Positions 15,602 to 23,136 of a stretch of 42,745 nt of DNA are shown in pieces (positions within the stretch are counted from its first letter, which is position 1; every line of letters begins with the position of its first letter). The notes under the pieces were generated by a model. That model ran no database searches and was not told the origin of the DNA. It saw nothing but the letters and a program-made list of their open reading frames with translations. Made by a program: the position numbers and the translations under genes. The DNA is from Streptomyces cellostaticus (GTDB lineage: Bacteria; Actinomycetota; Actinomycetes; Streptomycetales; Streptomycetaceae): the NCBI RefSeq assembly GCF_001513965.1, contig NZ_KQ948025.1, positions 1 to 42,745 on the forward strand. Reading direction: 5' to 3'.

Positions 15602-16786
15602 CTAGTCGACGTCCACCGGACCGTCGTCCGACTTCTTCTCCTTGCTGGTGGGGAGCTGGAGCAGGCCGTTGCCCTTGCTCTCCTCGGGGCGTTGGCCGTT
15701 GGAGTCCTGGCCGCTCAGGTTCTGCCGGACCGAGTCGAGGATCGTCAGGCCCTGGGACACCAGGCCGGCGGCGATCTCGCCGAGGCCGTCCGCGCCGTTG
15801 AGGACGTTGACGTTGGCGCCGGCGAGACCGCCGGCGGCTTCCTTGACGATCTGCGGGAGCTGGTCGATCAGCATCCGGTCGAGCGCGACCCGGTCGTACG
15901 AGGCCGCCGCCTCTGCCTGGATCTTCATCCGCTGCGCCTCGGCGGCCGCGAGGATCCTGACCCGCTCGGCCTCGGCCTCGGCGGGCTTCACGACCTCGGC
16001 CACCAGTTGCTGTTGGCGCAGTTTGGCCTGGCGCTGGGCCAGTTCCGTCTGGGCTGCGAGCACCTCCTGCTGGGCGTGTGCCTGCGCCAGCGGTCCGGCC
16101 TGCGCGGCCTGCGCCTGTGCGCGGTCCACCTCGGCCGAGTACTCCGCCTTGACGATGGCGGTCTGCCGGGCGTACTCGGCCTGGTTGCGGGCCGCCGCCT
16201 GCTCCGCCTCGGCCGCGGCCTGGGTGGCCTGCGCCTGGGCGATCTGTGCCTGCCGCTGGATGGCCGCCTTGTGCGGCGCGGACATCGCGTCGATGTAGCC
16301 GGTGTCGCCGTCGTCGATCGACTGGATCTGCAGCGAGTCCACGATCAGACCGATCTTCGCCATTTCGGTCTTGGAGGTGTCCAGGACCTCCGCGGCCAGC
16401 TTCTGCCGCTCGGTGACGATCTCCTCGACCGTCATCGAGCCGATGATGGCCCGCAGGTGGCCGGCGAAGATCCGGCCGGTGAGCACCGACATCTGCTCCT
16501 GGTCGGAGAGGAAACGCTGGCCGGCGTTGATGATGCTCTCGTGGTCGTTGCCGACCTTGAAGGCGATGACCGCGCGGACGTGCAGGGCGATGCCCTGCTT
16601 GGTCACACAGGTCTCGGTGACCTCGGCCTCGCACATCGACAGCGTGAGGAAACGGGTCTTACGGAAGATCGGGAACACGAACTTGCCGTGCCCCGTCACC
16701 ACTCGGAAAGGCGCGCCCCCCAGTCCCCGCCGGCCCCCCGAGATCAACATCGCCTCGTCGGGAGCGGGAACGCGGTATCCGAACAT
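15602..16786 (-). CDS. flotillin-like SPFH protein
   Basis: The 394-aa protein has a Band-7/SPFH domain (about 10-170, including TLSMCEAEVTETCVTKQGIA). A long Ala/Gln/Glu-rich coiled coil (about 180-310) and a flotillin C-terminal region (YDRVALDRMLIDQLPQIVKE) follow. Flotillins scaffold functional membrane microdomains. Unlike many flotillins it has no strongly hydrophobic N-terminal helix, so membrane binding may depend on a hairpin or a partner. ATG 16786 has GAGGAG 8 nt upstream. It is 11 bp downstream of a small NfeD-like gene, the classical YuaF-FloT type pairing. Confidence 0.93.
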   Translation of the reverse strand: MFGYRVPAPDEAMLISGGRRGLGGAPFRVVTGHGKFVFPIFRKTRFLTLSMCEAEVTETCVTKQGIALHVRAVIAFKVGNDHESIINAGQRFLSDQEQMSVLTGRIFAGHLRAIIGSMTVEEIVTERQKLAAEVLDTSKTEMAKIGLIVDSLQIQSIDDGDTGYIDAMSAPHKAAIQRQAQIAQAQATQAAAEAEQAAARNQAEYARQTAIVKAEYSAEVDRAQAQAAQAGPLAQAHAQQEVLAAQTELAQRQAKLRQQQLVAEVVKPAEAEAERVRILAAAEAQRMKIQAEAAASYDRVALDRMLIDQLPQIVKEAAGGLAGANVNVLNGADGLGEIAAGLVSQGLTILDSVRQNLSGQDSNGQRPEESKGNGLLQLPTSKEKKSDDGPVDVD

Positions 16787-16797
16787 GCTTGTACTCC

Positions 16798-17049
16798 TCA
16801 GCCGGCGTCGGCGGTATCGCCGCCGAGCGCGTCCAATGGATCCACCCACTCGATGACGCCGACCTCCCGGCATCCACGTGATTCGATCACGAGCACCGTG
16901 GCGCCCATGGGCAGGGGATCCTCCGACCAGGCGAGGAACGTCTCGGAACCGCCTCTGACCCGCACCAGGACTTCGCCGGGGCCCGCGGATCCGCGCGTTC
17001 CGATGAGTACCTTCCCCGTACAGCCGATCACGGCCTCGTCCTGCGGCAT
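16798..17049 (-). CDS. NfeD/YuaF-like small OB-fold protein
   Basis: The 83-aa protein begins MPQDEAVIGCTGKVLIGTRG and has the strand pattern G-x-V-x-V/L-x-G ... ATVLVIESRGCREVGVIEWV of the soluble NfeD OB domain; no membrane or protease part is present. Such proteins accompany flotillins and influence raft assembly. ATG 17049 has GGAGG about 9 nt upstream. The next gene, flotillin, starts 11 bp after this stop, so the pair forms an operon. Confidence 0.78.
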   Translation of the reverse strand: MPQDEAVIGCTGKVLIGTRGSAGPGEVLVRVRGGSETFLAWSEDPLPMGATVLVIESRGCREVGVIEWVDPLDALGGDTADAG

Positions 17050-17193
17050 CACCGGCCGTCCTCCTACTCCTGACCCCAGGATTCCGACGATAGACCCAGT
17101 CCGGCCGGGACCCAACGGCTGGGGAGCCAACGGGCAGCAGGACTCGGCCTGCGCCGCGCGTACAGGAGAAATTTCGGAGCCTTACGCCCCCGC

Positions 17194-17326
17194 CCGCTCA
17201 CGCAAACGACCCCGGACGAGAAGTCCGAGGCCGGTCAAGACCCGCCCCTGGGGAGAAACCCCAGGTCAGAGAGGTAACGCGTGGTGCCCCCGGCAGGATG
17301 CGAACCTGCGACACCCGCTTTGGGAG
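17194..17326. repeat. att-like repeat copy 1 with tRNA-Arg 3' half
   Basis: About 133 bp shared with 18381-18514. It comprises ccgctcacgcaaacg, a cctgggg/ccccagg hairpin (17247-17265) and a 43-bp block (17284-17326) matching the 3' half of tRNA-Arg(CCU) at 21189-21261, with substitutions including tt-to-tg in the T loop. Just beyond it, 17330-17352 carries an inverted, imperfect second tRNA 3' piece. Both att copies are then followed by tttcccctggtc. This looks like an old attachment site. Confidence 0.75.
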
Positions 17327-17489
17327 TGGGATCGAATCCTTGCCGGGGGGTGCCTGGCGCTGCCGTGCGGTGCTGTTTCCCCTGGTCAGAACCGCACGGC
17401 GAGCCACTTGATCCGGCTCATGCCGCCCTGCATCGGGCTGTCCGCTCACGCATCGCTCACGCGCTGTCGGCTGCTGAGCAGCGCGTGGG

Positions 17490-18056
17490 TCAGATCTGGC
17501 CGAGGTCGATCTCCACCGGGAAGGGAGCCGCTGCCTTGAGGACGCCGGTGAACACGTCTCCCTCCCGGTAGGTTTTCGTCGCGGGGTCGAGAACGTAGGT
17601 GTACACAAGAGGAACGCCTGTCGCGGCCTGCTCGATCCTCCAGTAGAAGCCGATGCCTGCCTCGGCGTACTGGTCGACCTTCACGATCCGGTCGGTGGTC
17701 TCCGAGCCCGGCGACACCACCTCCGCGACCAGCAGCACGTGCTCAGGGCGGGTGGGGGTGATGTCGATCGTGTCTGCGCGGTACACGACGACGTCCGGGC
17801 GGCGATTGGTGAGCGGGACGTCCTGAAGCCGGACGTCGAAGTCCGTGTCGGCGTTCCACTCCGGGCCCGCGGCGGCATCCAGGGCGTTCGCCAGAATCCG
17901 GGCCAGCCGGTGGTGCCGCTTGGACGCACTCGGACTCACGACGACCATCCCGTCCACGACCTCGATGCCGGCGCACTGCTCCTCGGACCAGGACTCGTAC
18001 TCCTCGGCAGTGATCTGCTCATGCATCCACGCCGGGGCTACCATCTCGGCCGTCAT
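17490..18056 (-). CDS. Uma2 family (DUF820) restriction-endonuclease-fold protein
   Basis: The 188-aa protein has the Uma2 layout: EQITAEEYESWSEEQCAGIE near the N-terminus, then SPSASKRHHRLARILANAL, and the nuclease-like core with RPDVVVYR (Asp about 98), LLVAEVVSPGSETTD (Glu about 118) and KVDQYAEAGIGFYWRI. The fold is PD-(D/E)XK-like, but a biological role is not established. Streptomycetes carry many copies. ATG 18056 has GGGAGG 6 nt upstream. The gene lies exactly between two tRNA-Arg att-like repeats, so it is probably cargo of a past integration. Confidence 0.9.
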   Translation of the reverse strand: MTAEMVAPAWMHEQITAEEYESWSEEQCAGIEVVDGMVVVSPSASKRHHRLARILANALDAAAGPEWNADTDFDVRLQDVPLTNRRPDVVVYRADTIDITPTRPEHVLLVAEVVSPGSETTDRIVKVDQYAEAGIGFYWRIEQAATGVPLVYTYVLDPATKTYREGDVFTGVLKAAAPFPVEIDLGQI

Positions 18057-18380
18057 GAAGCACCTCCCGGACACTGAGCTGCGGGCCCGATCCCGCTGGA
18101 TTCAGCGTAGTGTCTGCCACCCGTCCGGCATGCTGATCTCGCTCGCGCCCGCTCCCCGTCGGCCGGCATCCGACCGGCGAGCCCCCGACAGCCAGGAACC
18201 GGCGCGGTGGACTTGTCACCAGGAGATCGGAACAAACCAGCGGCGCCACTGACCTGGTGGCCACACCGGTGAGCGCCGCACCACCCGGCGACGTGAACTG
18301 TCGCGGAACCCTGGGCCGCAGGACGCACCGAACGAACGGTGCTGATCCGTTGGGAGACGCTCGGGAGATCAACTCCCCGT

Positions 18381-18514
18381 CCGCTCACGCAAACGGCCCC
18401 GGGCGAGGAGTCCGAGACCGAACAGATCGCTTCCCTGGGGAACAAACCCCAGGTCAGCGGCGTAATGCGTGGTGCCCCCGGCAGGATTCGAACCTGCGAC
18501 ACCCGCTTCAGGAG
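18381..18514. repeat. att-like repeat copy 2 with tRNA-Arg 3' half
   Basis: Second copy of the ~133-bp repeat, 1188 bp from copy 1, with a cctgggg/ccccagg hairpin (18434-18453). Its 43-bp tRNA block (18472-18514) differs from the intact tRNA-Arg(CCU) 3' half at a single base (tttagg versus ttcagg) and ends in the anticodon loop. That is where tyrosine recombinases commonly cross over. Confidence 0.8.
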
Positions 18515-18985
18515 TTTCCCCTGGTCGGGGCTGTGACCTGTGGAGACGTCGGCGATAGGGCGTCTGGCCTGGGAAAACATGCCTCCATGGTTCTCACGTG
18601 TTCACGGGGTTTCCCGGCCTTATGTGTGCTGAATCCGTTCCGCGAGGGTCTGCCGCGATGGCGCGCGACCGCGACCGGCGTTGTGACGGGCACGGAGCAA
18701 TGGGGTGGCGCCCGACCGTCCGTGACCCAGCTGCGCAGCCTGCTGGTCCGCCTGGCCGTCGACCTTCCGTCAACCCCGGACCTCGTCAACGCGATCCTGC
18801 TGCACGGCGCGACCGCCTGACCACAGTTCGGAACGGCCTGGTCCCCGACCATGGCCGACTGGTCACGTGAGTTCGGCAGTGCTCGCGTCTCCTGCTCTAC
18901 GACCCGCCGGGCTGCAGCGGTGGCGATCGGCCCGTCGAGGTCGCGCCGTAAGTCGCGCCGGGTTTCTGATTCATGGGAGGCGTGG
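18515..18985. other. gene-poor stretch between att copy 2 and the kinase fragment
   Basis: No gene is supported here. The longest rightward frame with a start (18587-18820, 77 codons) has no recognisable homology and no ribosome site. Base composition is less biased than in the flanking genes, as expected of decayed mobile DNA. Confidence 0.5.
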
Positions 18986-19155
18986 GTGGGGGACATGGTC
19001 CTCGGTGACCGCTACGAGCTGGTCGAGAAGCTTGGTCAAGGTGGCATGGGAACGGTCCATCGCGGGGTGGCTCGTCGGCTGCGCCGCACTGTCGCGGTGA
19101 AACCGCTCTCCTCGGTGCTGGCCCGTGATCCGCAGTCGCGAGCCCGTTTCAGGCG
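18986..19155 (+). pseudogene. remnant: N-terminus of a Ser/Thr protein kinase
   Basis: GTG 18986 has GGGAGG 5 nt upstream. The frame encodes the kinase P-loop region: LGDRYELVEKLGQGGMGTVH, then TVAVKPL (the ATP-binding Lys) and DPQSRARFRR. Homology stops at about residue 56, where the kinase should continue into helix C. From 19155 the DNA instead belongs to an IS481-type transposase on the other strand. More than 80 percent of the kinase is missing. Confidence 0.82.
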
Positions 19156-19325
19156 TGTCGAGTAGTCCGTTCTCGCCGTGTGCGCGCCAGCGGGCGTACC
19201 ACTTGGCCAGGCAGCGGCTGGAGATCCTGGCTTCCGCAGCCACGTGCGCGATCGGACGTCCGGCTTCGATCCGCAGACACAAGCGCACACGTCCTTCGAG
19301 GGTCAGCGGTGCGTTCCGATGTCAC
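19155..19325 (-). pseudogene. remnant: N-terminus of an IS481-family transposase
   Basis: The leftward frame reads HRNAPLTLEGRVRLCLRIEA, then GRPIAHVAAEARISSRCLAK and WYARWRAHGENGLLDTP. This is the helix-turn-helix start of IS481 transposases, which normally begin (M)SHRNAPLT. The initial Met-Ser is replaced by a stop just upstream, and homology ends after LLDTP at the junction with the kinase fragment. The DDE catalytic domain is absent. Confidence 0.8.
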
Positions 19326-19364
19326 CTGCCGGTGGCGCTCCTGGACTCGGCGGCCGCGTTCACC

Positions 19365-19390
19365 GGGAGCCCCGGGATCTCAGGGCTCCC
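19365..19390 (-). terminator. 8-bp stem terminator of the VOC gene
   Basis: gggagccc (19365-19372) pairs perfectly with gggctccc (19383-19390) across a 10-nt loop, 22 bp beyond the VOC stop. Confidence 0.5.
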
Positions 19391-19411
19391 GCCTGGGCGC
19401 TGTGCGTGGCG

Positions 19412-19786
19412 TCAGCGTGCGAACTTTTCGATGGCCGCTGGGGTGACGGGGGTGAAGAAGTTGACGAGGTTGCCGTCGGGGTCGCGGAACAGCAGCGACC
19501 GGTTGCCCCAGGGCATCGTGGTGGGCTCGGTGACGAAGTCGGTGACGAAGCCGGTCAGGTTCTGGTGAACGCGGTCCACGTCGTCGACGAGGAACTCGGT
19601 GATCACGCTGTGGTTGTCTGCCGGGCGGGCAGAGCCCGGGGCGAACAGCGGGACGGTGCGGGTGCCGGCGATCGCGAGGGTGGCGCCCGCGGTCTTGAGT
19701 TCGGCGAAGTCCTCGGTGGCCCACGTCGCCGGCACCTCGGTGGCTCGCTCGTAGAACTCGAAGCCACGGAGCGTCACGGAGTCCAC
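19412..19786 (-). CDS. VOC-family (glyoxalase/dioxygenase-fold) protein, N-terminus shortened
   Basis: The 124-aa product matches actinobacterial VOC proteins well over residues ~15-120 (WATEDFAELKTAGATLAIAG, ITEFLVDDVDRVHQNL, TTMPWGNRSLLFRDPDGNLV). The first strand and the loop before FYERATEV look about ten residues too short, and GTG 19786 has only a weak ribosome site. It may be slightly truncated by rearrangement in this mobile zone. Substrate unknown. It is downstream of the DinB gene on the same strand. Confidence 0.75.
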   Translation of the reverse strand: MDSVTLRGFEFYERATEVPATWATEDFAELKTAGATLAIAGTRTVPLFAPGSARPADNHSVITEFLVDDVDRVHQNLTGFVTDFVTEPTTMPWGNRSLLFRDPDGNLVNFFTPVTPAAIEKFAR

Positions 19787-19823
19787 GTAGGTTTCCGAAG
19801 CTCGATCGTCGGTTACCGAAAAG

Positions 19824-20387
19824 TCATATTCGGTGCGGTACGGCTCCGTCCTGCCAGCGGTAGAGGTCGCGCAGCAGGGAAATCTCAGCGCCGTGATGGA
19901 TCAGCTCCCTATTGACGTGCAGGACCCTGTTCTCCATGGGAAACCGCTCGGGACCCACCGTGGGCGGATTCTCCAGGTCAGCGTCCGAGAGCGCGCGGAC
20001 CCCCTCGTTCCATCTCCCGTACATCTCATCGAGCTGTTTCAGCGCCTCGTCAGCGGTCCCCGCGTAGGCGAATGTCTGGGAGTCGACGTCCTGGCCGCCG
20101 AAGTACCATCCGACCCGATAGCCCAGGCACGAGACGATGATGTGTGCCAGCCGCCAGGCAATCGTGGTCACCGGCGCCGGCACCGGGCCAGGGGACGCGA
20201 AGTCCATCGTCCACTCCCCCGAACCTTTCGACATCGGTGCGGCCGACGTGCCACGCGGGCGGACGCTCCAGCAGCCGCGCACCGGCTCCCAGAAGTACTC
20301 CTCATCGGTAAGACCGTCCAGCCGTGGCCGCAGATTCGTGCGCCAGTGCCAGTCCAGCTGCTCCGCGAGCCGCTCGCTTCTCGTCAT
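19824..20387 (-). CDS. DinB/DUF664-family protein (YfiT-like putative metalloenzyme)
   Basis: The 187-aa protein shows the DinB four-helix-bundle signature: LAEQLDWHWRTNLRPRLDGL, EEYFWEPV, TTIAWRLAHIIVSCLGYR (His about 82) and HVNRELIHHGAEISLLRDLY near the C-terminus with clustered His residues. Family members bind divalent metal, and some are mycothiol- or bacillithiol-dependent transferases; this one is unassigned. It appears intact. ATG 20387 has a poor ribosome site. It sits within the tRNA-Arg integration zone, just left of a stray tRNA 5' half. Confidence 0.85.
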   Translation of the reverse strand: MTRSERLAEQLDWHWRTNLRPRLDGLTDEEYFWEPVRGCWSVRPRGTSAAPMSKGSGEWTMDFASPGPVPAPVTTIAWRLAHIIVSCLGYRVGWYFGGQDVDSQTFAYAGTADEALKQLDEMYGRWNEGVRALSDADLENPPTVGPERFPMENRVLHVNRELIHHGAEISLLRDLYRWQDGAVPHRI

Positions 20388-20415
20388 TTCCGCACACTAC
20401 ATACAACGGAGACCT

Positions 20416-20444
20416 GGCTGCGCTCTATCCGCTGAGCTACAAGC
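20416..20444 (-). repeat. stray tRNA 5' half (D-arm region)
   Basis: On the minus strand the sequence CTTGTAGCTCAGCGGATAGA plus a few more bases closely matches the 5' half of the intact tRNA-Arg at 21189-21261. It covers the acceptor-proximal bases and the D arm, then diverges before the anticodon stem. No matching 3' half follows. It is a leftover of a recombined tRNA. Confidence 0.6.
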
Positions 20445-20583
20445 ATTCAGGTTGTAGCCCACGAAGGGGATTTGAGGAAAATCGGGAATCCAAGCGATCA
20501 CGACACAGACTCCCGCACCCCCCACCACCCCCAGCTCCCATCCCGTCCGCCGTCGACCCACACACCGTGGAGCGGGCGTGGTT

Positions 20584-20633
20584 CATGGCGTCCAGGTGGA
20601 GCGCGCCACTGTACGAACGACCTGGACGCCATG
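20584..20633. repeat. 14-bp perfect inverted repeat inside the integrase remnant
   Basis: catggcgtccaggt (20584-20597) pairs perfectly with 20620-20633 across 22 bp. The right arm is the DLDAM codon stretch of the integrase; the left arm looks like an inverted copy placed upstream, at or near the point where integrase homology begins. Confidence 0.55.
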
Positions 20634-21098
20634 GGCCGCGTCTGCTCGGCTCTGCCTGGGTCGATGGTGGACTGGGAGCCTCCAACGCTCGCCACGATGT
20701 GCCCGCAGTCGGGAACGGCGCCCCTTCCATCCCGGTGCCGGCCGATCCCCCGCGACGTGGCGCAGCACCTCGACGCCTACGCGGGTTCTGGCCGTGACGG
20801 TCACGTCTTCCTTGGCCCGAAGGGCGGTCGACTGCGGAGGAGTAACTTCCGGGACGACTGGATCAAGGCCAGGACCAAGGCAGGCATCACGGCAGACGTT
20901 CACTTCCACGATCTTCGACACACGGGCAACACTCTCGCCGCTTCCGGCGCGAGTCTGCGTGAGCTGATGACCAGGATGGGCCACAGCACGCCTCGCGCGG
21001 CGCTGATCTATCAGCACATGGTCAACGGCCGTGACCGGGAGATCGCCGATCGGCTCGGTTCGATGATCCGCATGGAGCGGGGTGATACGGACTCCTAG
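20619..21098 (+). pseudogene. int: remnant: tyrosine recombinase (phage/ICE integrase) C-terminal part
   Basis: The rightward frame ends with a clear integrase catalytic core: HFHDLRHTGNTLAASGASLR (His-x-x-Arg-His), MGHSTPRAALIYQHM (His and the nucleophilic Tyr). The N-terminal arm and the first catalytic Arg region are missing. Near 20745 homology shifts between frames, before IPRDVAQHLDAY, so there is also a frameshift. The gene ends 91 bp from the intact tRNA-Arg, the usual position of an integrase at its own attachment site. It should be inactive. Confidence 0.85.
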
Positions 21099-21140
21099 CG
21101 GACCTTGTGGCACGGGTGTGGCACGGCGGTGATTACAGCA

Positions 21141-21181
21141 AAGGGCCAGTTCGAGAGGATCAAGCCTCTGAACTGGCCCTT
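21141..21181 (+). terminator. long hairpin between integrase remnant and tRNA-Arg
   Basis: aagggccagttc (21141-21152) pairs perfectly with 21170-21181. An inner 5-bp stem (agagg/cctct) extends it with one bulged base. It separates the rightward integrase from the leftward tRNA and can terminate both. Confidence 0.7.
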
Positions 21182-21188
21182 AGTCGTG

Positions 21189-21261
21189 TGCCCCCGGCAG
21201 GATTCGAACCTGCGACACCCGCTTTAGGAGAGCGGTGCTCTATCCCCTGAGCTACGAAGGC
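21189..21261 (-). tRNA. tRNA-Arg, anticodon CCU
   Basis: A complete 73-nt cloverleaf can be folded. The acceptor is GCCTTCG/CGGGGGC with two G-U pairs, the D arm is GCTCAGGGGATAGAGC, and the anticodon stem CCGCT/AGCGG has loop CTCCTAA (anticodon CCT). The T arm is GCAGG-TTCGAAT-CCTGC and the discriminator is A. CCA is not encoded. It reads AGG codons. Its 3' half is repeated at 17284 and 18472, marking it as an integration site. Confidence 0.96.
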
Positions 21262-21409
21262 CTGGCACTCGGTCCACAGGGTACCGGATCAGGGCCCGGG
21301 CGCGTGAAAGTCAGGTGATGCCGGTCAGGGGCGGGTGGCTTCAGGGGGGTGGCGTACTCGCCGGGCGGCTGGTGTCAATGAGGCGGGTGAGGGAGGGAGT
21401 TGGGGTAGG

Positions 21410-23035
21410 TCAGGTCAGGGGGACGCGGGTGAAGCGGGATGCCGTGTGGAGGTCTGTCTGGATGCAGTCGGCGGTGGTGTGCAGGGCGGGGAGGACGTCG
21501 TGGACGCAGTCCTCCAGGGTGCGGCGGGCCGGGTGGGTGGACACGTTCAGCGCGGCGATCGCCCGGCCCGTTCGGTCCCGTACCGGTACGGCGATCGATC
21601 GCAGCCCTGACTCCAGCTCCTGGTCGACCAGGGCGTAGCCCTGCGCGCGGACCTCGGTGAGGGCGGGTGACAGGGGGGCGCCGGCGTCCGCGAGGAGGAC
21701 GCGGCCCAGGGACGTCGAGGCCGCGGGCAGCCGTGCGCCCACCGCGATGTCCACGGTCAGGACGCGGCTCGCCTCCGCCCCGGCCGTGTACTGGATCTCC
21801 GCGTCCGTGGACGTTCCCGTGCCCGGCGCCAGGATCGCCAGTACCGTCGGCTCGTGCAGCCGGTCGGCGAGGGCCCGGAGGTGGGGCTCGGCGAGGCGCG
21901 GCAGCGTGGTGCGGGACAGCGGGGGGAAGCCCAGGTCCAGGACGCGGGGGGTCAGGGTGAAGGTGCGGCGGTCGGTGGCCGTGGCCACCAGGCCCAGGTA
22001 CTCGTACGTGATCAGCGCCCGGCGGGCCGTCGCGCGGGCCAGGCCGGTCGCCCGGGCCACCTCGGCCAGGGTCAGCGCCGAGCGGCCGTCGCCGAACGCG
22101 GTCAGCACGGTCAGGCCCCGGGCCAGGGACTCGACGAACTCCCGGCCGAGCTCGTGCTTGGACGCCGTCGTCCAGGTCGCCAGGCCCGAGGGCGGCGGAC
22201 CGGGTTGCGGCGGCGCCGCCTCGCGCAGGTCGGCCTCCATCGCCGCCACGGCCGTCAGCAGCCGGGGGAGGAGGGTGGTGCGCAGGTTGGCCGCCGAGTG
22301 GCGGCTGGTGTGGCTCACCACGCTCGCCACGCAGGCCGGGCGGCCGGTGCCCGGTTTCCGTACCGGTACGGAAACCGCGACCAGCCCCGGTTCGATCAGC
22401 TGGTCGTCCAGCGCCCAGCCGTCCCGGCGGGCCTGTTCCGCACGCTCCTCGAAGTCGTCCGCGGGGGACAGGGGGCGGAGCGGTACGGCGGGGAAGGTGG
22501 TGTCCTCGGGGTCCTCGGCCCGCCGGGACCGCCACTGCTGCCAGTCGGTCCCGGTCCACCCGGCTGCGAACAGCGGGCCGGGGGCGGTGCGTTCGGCCGG
22601 GAGCAGGTCGCCGATGCGGAAACTCACGGACATCGCGCGGCGGCGGGTGGCCTGGTGGATGAAGCGGATGCCGTCCAGGTCGGCGACCGCGAGGGATACG
22701 GATTCGTCCAGTTCGTCGGCGAGCGCGTCGGCGCGGGCGTCGAGCAGCGCGGGCAGGCGCAGGGCGGCCAGATAGGCGTTGCCCAGCTCCATCACGCGGG
22801 GGGTGAGGACGACGTCCCGGCCGTCGAGACGGACGTACCCCATGCGGGCGAGGGTCGCGGTGATCCGGTCGACCGTGGAGCGGGCGAGTCCGGTGGCCCG
22901 CTCCAGCGCGCTCGGGCTCAGCGTTCCGCCCGCCTCGGTCAGCCGTCGCAGCACGGCGATCCCGCGGATCAGCGGCGCGACCGCCTCGGCCGGCGGCCCT
23001 GCGGCCACGTCGTGCGGTGCGGTGTTCGCGGGCAT
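21410..23035 (-). CDS. double IclR-type transcriptional regulator (two tandem IclR units)
   Basis: The protein contains two complete IclR modules. The first has a winged helix (LIRGIAVLRRLTEAGGTLSP, ALERATGLARSTVDRI) and an effector domain ending near residue 270. The second repeats the pattern (SLARGLTVLTAFGDGRSALT, EVARATGLARATARRALITY; effector domain to ~530). Both effector domains have the VPVR...GRP/GRA segment of IclR sensors. PcaR/PobR-type regulators of aromatic catabolism are known as single units; tandem ones occur in actinobacteria. I use ATG 23035 (GGAGAG 3 nt upstream) giving 541 aa; GTG 23062 is an alternative. No target gene is obvious nearby. Confidence 0.88.
   Translation of the reverse strand: MPANTAPHDVAAGPPAEAVAPLIRGIAVLRRLTEAGGTLSPSALERATGLARSTVDRITATLARMGYVRLDGRDVVLTPRVMELGNAYLAALRLPALLDARADALADELDESVSLAVADLDGIRFIHQATRRRAMSVSFRIGDLLPAERTAPGPLFAAGWTGTDWQQWRSRRAEDPEDTTFPAVPLRPLSPADDFEERAEQARRDGWALDDQLIEPGLVAVSVPVRKPGTGRPACVASVVSHTSRHSAANLRTTLLPRLLTAVAAMEADLREAAPPQPGPPPSGLATWTTASKHELGREFVESLARGLTVLTAFGDGRSALTLAEVARATGLARATARRALITYEYLGLVATATDRRTFTLTPRVLDLGFPPLSRTTLPRLAEPHLRALADRLHEPTVLAILAPGTGTSTDAEIQYTAGAEASRVLTVDIAVGARLPAASTSLGRVLLADAGAPLSPALTEVRAQGYALVDQELESGLRSIAVPVRDRTGRAIAALNVSTHPARRTLEDCVHDVLPALHTTADCIQTDLHTASRFTRVPLT
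22352..22377. promoter_or_regulatory. 26-bp perfect palindrome inside the double-IclR gene
   Basis: Arms 22352-22364 and 22365-22377 are exact reverse complements with no spacer, centred on the VPVR codons of the first IclR effector domain. A 14-bp palindrome with the same core lies at the equivalent place in the second domain (about 21579-21592). It may be codon coincidence or an intragenic operator. Confidence 0.35.
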
Positions 23036-23136
23036 CGGCTCTCCGGTACGGCGTTCGGGCACGCCTACGGTAAACCCGGCCGTCCCGGCCTTCGGCCACC
23101 CCTCCCGCCCGGCGATGGATCTTGGCCCTGCCTTCG

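Noticed and set aside
17281..17352. Possible functional tRNA at att copy 1
   Set aside because: Only a 3' half is present; no acceptor partner or D arm can be folded, and the T loop is altered.
18587..18820. 77-codon rightward ORF inside the integration zone
   Set aside because: No ribosome site, no recognisable family and weak codon bias.
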